A DNA stretch of 64,000 nucleotides. It comes from Pseudomonas viridiflava (GTDB taxonomy: Bacteria; Pseudomonadota; Gammaproteobacteria; Pseudomonadales; Pseudomonadaceae). The notes under the pieces are model-generated. The model was not told the DNA's origin, did no database searches, and worked only from the letters and a program-made list of their open reading frames with translations. This document shows positions 61,240-64,000 of the stretch, in pieces. The translations under genes were made by a program, and so were the position numbers. The stretch spans positions 298,120 through 362,119 of the forward strand of contig NZ_UTKY01000122.1 of the NCBI RefSeq assembly GCF_900583165.1. Direction: 5' to 3'. Every line of letters starts with the position of its first letter. Position 1 is the stretch's first letter.

Positions 61240-62616
61240 ATGCCCACACTGCCCCGCCCTGCCGTGCTCGAACTGATCGGCAACACCCCGCTGGTTCGCG
61301 TCAGCCGCTTCGATACTGGCCCCTGTACGCTGTTTCTCAAGCTTGAATCCCAAAACCCCGGTGGCTCCATCAAGGACCGTATCGGCCTGGCCATGATCGA
61401 CGCCGCCGAACGCGACGGCCGCCTGCGACCGGGCGGCACCATCATCGAAGCCACTGCCGGCAATACCGGGCTGGGCCTGGCTCTCGTGGGCCGTGCCAAA
61501 GGCTACCGCGTGGTGCTGGTGGTGCCCGACAAGATGTCCACAGAAAAAGTGCTGCACCTCAAGGCCATGGGGGCCGAGGTGCACATCACCCGCTCCGATG
61601 TCGGCAAGGGCCACCCCGAGTATTACCAAGACGTCGCCGCGCGCCTGGCCAAGGACATTCCCGACTCATTCTTCGCCGACCAGTTCAACAACCCGGCCAA
61701 CCCGCTGGCCCACGAGACCAGCACCGCGCCGGAGATCTGGGCACAAACCCAGCACGACCTGGACGCCATCGTGGTGGGCGTCGGCTCGGCCGGCACGCTT
61801 ACCGGTCTCACCCGTTTCTTCAAGCAGGTGCAACCCGAGCTGGAGATGGTATTGGCCGACCCCATCGGCTCGGTAATGGCCGAATACAGCCGCAGCGGTC
61901 GCCTGGAAACCCCGGGGTCTTGGGCAGTGGAAGGCATTGGCGAAGACTTTATCCCGTCGATTGCCGACCTCTCCAGCGTGCGCCACGCTTACTCCATCAG
62001 CGATGAAGAAAGCTTCGACCACGCCCGCCAATTGCTGCGCGCCGAGGGCATTCTGGGCGGCTCATCCACCGGCACCCTGCTCGCGGCCGCCCTGCGCTAT
62101 TGCCGCGAGCAAACCGAGCCCAAACGCGTCGTCACCTTTGTGTGCGACACCGGTACGCGCTACCTGTCCAAGGTCTACAACGACCAGTGGATGAACGACG
62201 CAGGCCTGTTGCAATACAAGCATTATGGGGACCTGCGCGACCTGATCGCCCGCCGCTTCGAAGACGGCCGCGTGATCAGCGTGAGCCCCGACGACACCCT
62301 GCTCACGGCCTTTCAACGCATGCGCCTGGCGGATGTCTCCCAGCTGCCGGTGCTGGTAAACGGTTGCGACCTGGTCGGCGTGATCGATGAATCCGACATC
62401 TTGCTGAGCCTGCACCACGATGCGGCGGACTTCAACATGATTGTCGCCAGCGCGATGACCGATAACCTGCAAACCCTGGACCCCAGCGCCAGCCTCGCCG
62501 AACTGCAGGCCGAGCTCGATCGCGGCCTGGTCGCCATCATCGCCGACGCCTCGGGTTTCCATGGCCTGATCACCCGCGTCGACCTGCTCAACCACCTACG
62601 GAGATCCCTTGCATGA
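61240..62616 (+). CDS. Cystathionine beta-synthase
   Basis: The 458-residue PLP enzyme condenses serine and homocysteine to cystathionine. 'NPGGSIKDRIGL' carries the PLP Lys45, 'EATAGNTGLGLALVG' the substrate loop and 'GSAGTLTGL' the phosphate cup. Two CBS domains occupy about 335-458 ('VSPDDTLLTAFQRMRLADVS', 'LPVLVNGCDLVGVIDESDIL'), a regulatory part. AAAGGTGA precedes the ATG at 61240; the longer frame from 61102 encodes a Cys-rich unlikely leader. The next gene overlaps by ATGA and completes reverse transsulfuration. Confidence 0.92.
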   Translation: MPTLPRPAVLELIGNTPLVRVSRFDTGPCTLFLKLESQNPGGSIKDRIGLAMIDAAERDGRLRPGGTIIEATAGNTGLGLALVGRAKGYRVVLVVPDKMSTEKVLHLKAMGAEVHITRSDVGKGHPEYYQDVAARLAKDIPDSFFADQFNNPANPLAHETSTAPEIWAQTQHDLDAIVVGVGSAGTLTGLTRFFKQVQPELEMVLADPIGSVMAEYSRSGRLETPGSWAVEGIGEDFIPSIADLSSVRHAYSISDEESFDHARQLLRAEGILGGSSTGTLLAAALRYCREQTEPKRVVTFVCDTGTRYLSKVYNDQWMNDAGLLQYKHYGDLRDLIARRFEDGRVISVSPDDTLLTAFQRMRLADVSQLPVLVNGCDLVGVIDESDILLSLHHDAADFNMIVASAMTDNLQTLDPSASLAELQAELDRGLVAIIADASGFHGLITRVDLLNHLRRSLA

Positions 62617-63779
62617 GTCAGCCCGAAAAAACGGCCTTTGCCACCCGCGTGATCCATGCAGGGCAAGCCCCCGACCCGACCACGGGCGCGCTGATGCCGC
62701 CGATCTACGCCAACTCCACCTACCTGCAAGACAGCCCAGGCGTGCACAAGGGCTTTGACTATGGCCGCTCCCATAACCCGACGCGCTTTGCCCTGGAGCG
62801 CTGCGTGGCCGATCTTGAAGGCGGCAGCCAGGCGTTTGCCTTCGCCTCCGGTCTGGCGGCAATCTCGACGGTGCTGGAATTATTGGACGCCGGCGCGCAT
62901 ATCGTCTCGGGCAATGACCTCTACGGTGGCACCTTCCGCCTGTTCGACAAAGTGCGCCAACGCAGCGCCGGGCACCGTTTTAGCTTTGTCGACCTAAGTG
63001 ACCTCGCAGCATTTGAAGCCAGCCTGCAAGACGACACGCGCATGGTCTGGGTTGAGACCCCCAGCAACCCACTGTTGAGCCTCACCGACCTGCGCGCCAT
63101 TGCGCATCTCTGCCAAGCCCGCGGGATTATCTGCGTGGCCGACAATACCTTTGCCAGCCCCTGGATCCAGCGCCCGCTGGAGCTGGGCTTCGATGTGGTG
63201 GTGCACTCCACCACTAAATACCTCAACGGTCACTCGGATGTGATCGGCGGCATCGCCATCGTCGGCGATAACCCGGCGTTGGCTGAACGACTGGGCTTTC
63301 TGCAAAACTCCGTTGGCGCCATTGCCGGGCCGTTCGATGCGTTCCTCACCCTGCGCGGTGTGAAGACCCTGGCGTTGCGCATGGAGCGTCATTGCAGCAA
63401 CGCCCTGGACCTGGCCGCCTGGCTTGAACAGCAGCCGCAAGTGGCGCGGGTTTACTACCCCGGTCTCCCCTCCCACCCACAGCACGCGTTGGCTTGCCGA
63501 CAAATGCATGGGTTTGGCGGGATGATTTCGATTGACCTCGACACCGACCTGGCTGGCGCGACGCGCTTCCTGGAAAACGTCGCACTCTTCGCCCTCGCCG
63601 AAAGCCTTGGCGGCGTGGAAAGCCTGATCGAACATCCAGCGATCATGACCCACGCCAGCATCCCCGCCGCCACGCGGGCGCAGTTGGGGATTGGCGACGG
63701 GTTGGTGCGGCTGTCGGTAGGCGTCGAAGACGTGGAGGATTTACGCACGGACTTGGCCCGCGCCCTGGCAAAAATCTAA
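62613..63779 (+). CDS. Cystathionine gamma-lyase (or gamma-synthase-like) PLP enzyme
   Basis: The 388-residue protein belongs to the Cys/Met metabolism PLP family: 'YGRSHNPTRFALERCVADLE', 'FASGLAAIST', 'VWVETPSNPLL' and Lys202 in 'HSTTKYLNGHSDVIGG'. The ATGA overlap with the cystathionine beta-synthase gene indicates that it cleaves cystathionine to cysteine, 2-oxobutanoate and ammonia, so the pair converts homocysteine to cysteine. The sequence alone does not exclude gamma-synthase activity; the context favours the lyase. Confidence 0.9.
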   Translation: MSQPEKTAFATRVIHAGQAPDPTTGALMPPIYANSTYLQDSPGVHKGFDYGRSHNPTRFALERCVADLEGGSQAFAFASGLAAISTVLELLDAGAHIVSGNDLYGGTFRLFDKVRQRSAGHRFSFVDLSDLAAFEASLQDDTRMVWVETPSNPLLSLTDLRAIAHLCQARGIICVADNTFASPWIQRPLELGFDVVVHSTTKYLNGHSDVIGGIAIVGDNPALAERLGFLQNSVGAIAGPFDAFLTLRGVKTLALRMERHCSNALDLAAWLEQQPQVARVYYPGLPSHPQHALACRQMHGFGGMISIDLDTDLAGATRFLENVALFALAESLGGVESLIEHPAIMTHASIPAATRAQLGIGDGLVRLSVGVEDVEDLRTDLARALAKI

Positions 63780-63818
63780 AGGCACAGCACGCAAATCCCC
63801 CAAACAATGGCGATCCAA

Positions 63819-63907
63819 TGTGGGAGGGGGCTTGCTCCCGATGGCAGTGTGTCAGTCACCTAATCCAGTGACTGATCCACCGCATCGGGGGCAAGCCCCC
63901 TCCCACA
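63819..63907. repeat. REPIN (two inverted REP sequences)
   Basis: TGTGGGAGGGGGCTTGCTCC at the left end is matched by its near-complement at the right end. It follows the transsulfuration operon. Confidence 0.9.
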
Positions 63908-63952
63908 GGGATTGGTGGTGTACTCAGTATTCAGGCTCGGCGCAGAGCCAAA

Positions 63953-64000
63953 TGTGGGAGGGGGCTTGCTCCCGATGGCGGGGCGTCAGTCACCTAATCC
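63953..64000. repeat. REPIN, cut by the window end
   Basis: The first 48 bases repeat the left part of the REPIN at 63819 almost exactly, including the TCAGTCACCTAATCC spacer, so two REPINs stand in tandem. The right half is outside the window. Confidence 0.85.

Noticed and set aside
1..64000. CRISPR arrays, insertion sequences, prophage genes and attachment sites
   Set aside because: I looked for regularly spaced direct repeats, transposase or integrase motifs and repeats flanking tRNA-Cys. I found only REP/REPIN elements, the CCA run and protein-internal repeats.

Overview
The window comes from a fluorescent Pseudomonas, most likely of the P. fluorescens group. I infer this from the high G+C content, the many palindromic REP/REPIN elements of the 'GTGGGAG-CGGGCTTGC' type, and gene families typical of the genus: a PvdQ-type acylase behind a PvdS-style promoter, a glgA-treZ-malQ-treY-glgX cluster, FecI/FecR/TonB signalling, ArsR/ArsC/ArsH and several chemoreceptors. 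Assignments rest on reading translated motifs; no database was searched.

Layout. 1-4.7 kb: the end of a TIGR03067-like gene, a short orphan transcription unit, an MFS exporter, a lipoprotein, a small membrane protein and the ABC-F protein YbiT. 4.8-10.5 kb: a YhhS-like MFS gene, a periplasmic alpha/beta hydrolase, azoR with a divergent LysR regulator, an MmcQ/YjbR gene, a DUF1294 gene and uppP. 10.7-17.5 kb: an sCache chemoreceptor, a pnuC-nicotinamide riboside kinase pair, ggt, a GlxA-type regulator, a 27-residue membrane ORF and a LysE exporter. 17.5-25.3 kb: a second short orphan transcript, a Gly-rich lipoprotein, tRNA-Cys(GCA), pvdQ, a Fur-like winged-helix gene, a dCache chemoreceptor and small cell-envelope genes. 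25.3-30.1 kb: an accessory island of two divergent Ig-like repeat proteins with less G+C-biased codon use. 30.2-32.2 kb: a hydrolase and a 2-hydroxyacid dehydrogenase.

32.7-46.8 kb is one long co-oriented cluster. GlgA makes alpha-glucan, GlgX and MalQ trim and rearrange it, and TreY plus TreZ convert its ends to trehalose. It is followed by an acyl-CoA dehydrogenase, a PIG-L deacetylase, a methyltransferase, a decayed glycosyltransferase start and a second PIG-L copy that has lost its catalytic residues. 47-53.7 kb: an autotransporter, a TonB receptor and a chemoreceptor with a His-rich membrane sensor. 53.7-55.2 kb: an arsR-arsC-arsH operon with no efflux pump. 55.6-59.5 kb: a FecI-FecR-TonB transducer unit on the minus strand, next to an ester-cyclase pseudogene. 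60.1-63.8 kb: a DapA-like lyase and a reverse-transsulfuration pair (cystathionine beta-synthase and gamma-lyase).

The most unusual points are the twin PhoB-box-like short transcripts, the PIG-L pseudoenzyme beside a glycosyltransferase relic, the divergent Ig-repeat pair with a four-cysteine tail, the overlooked small ORFs, and the His-rich sensor domain of the third chemoreceptor.
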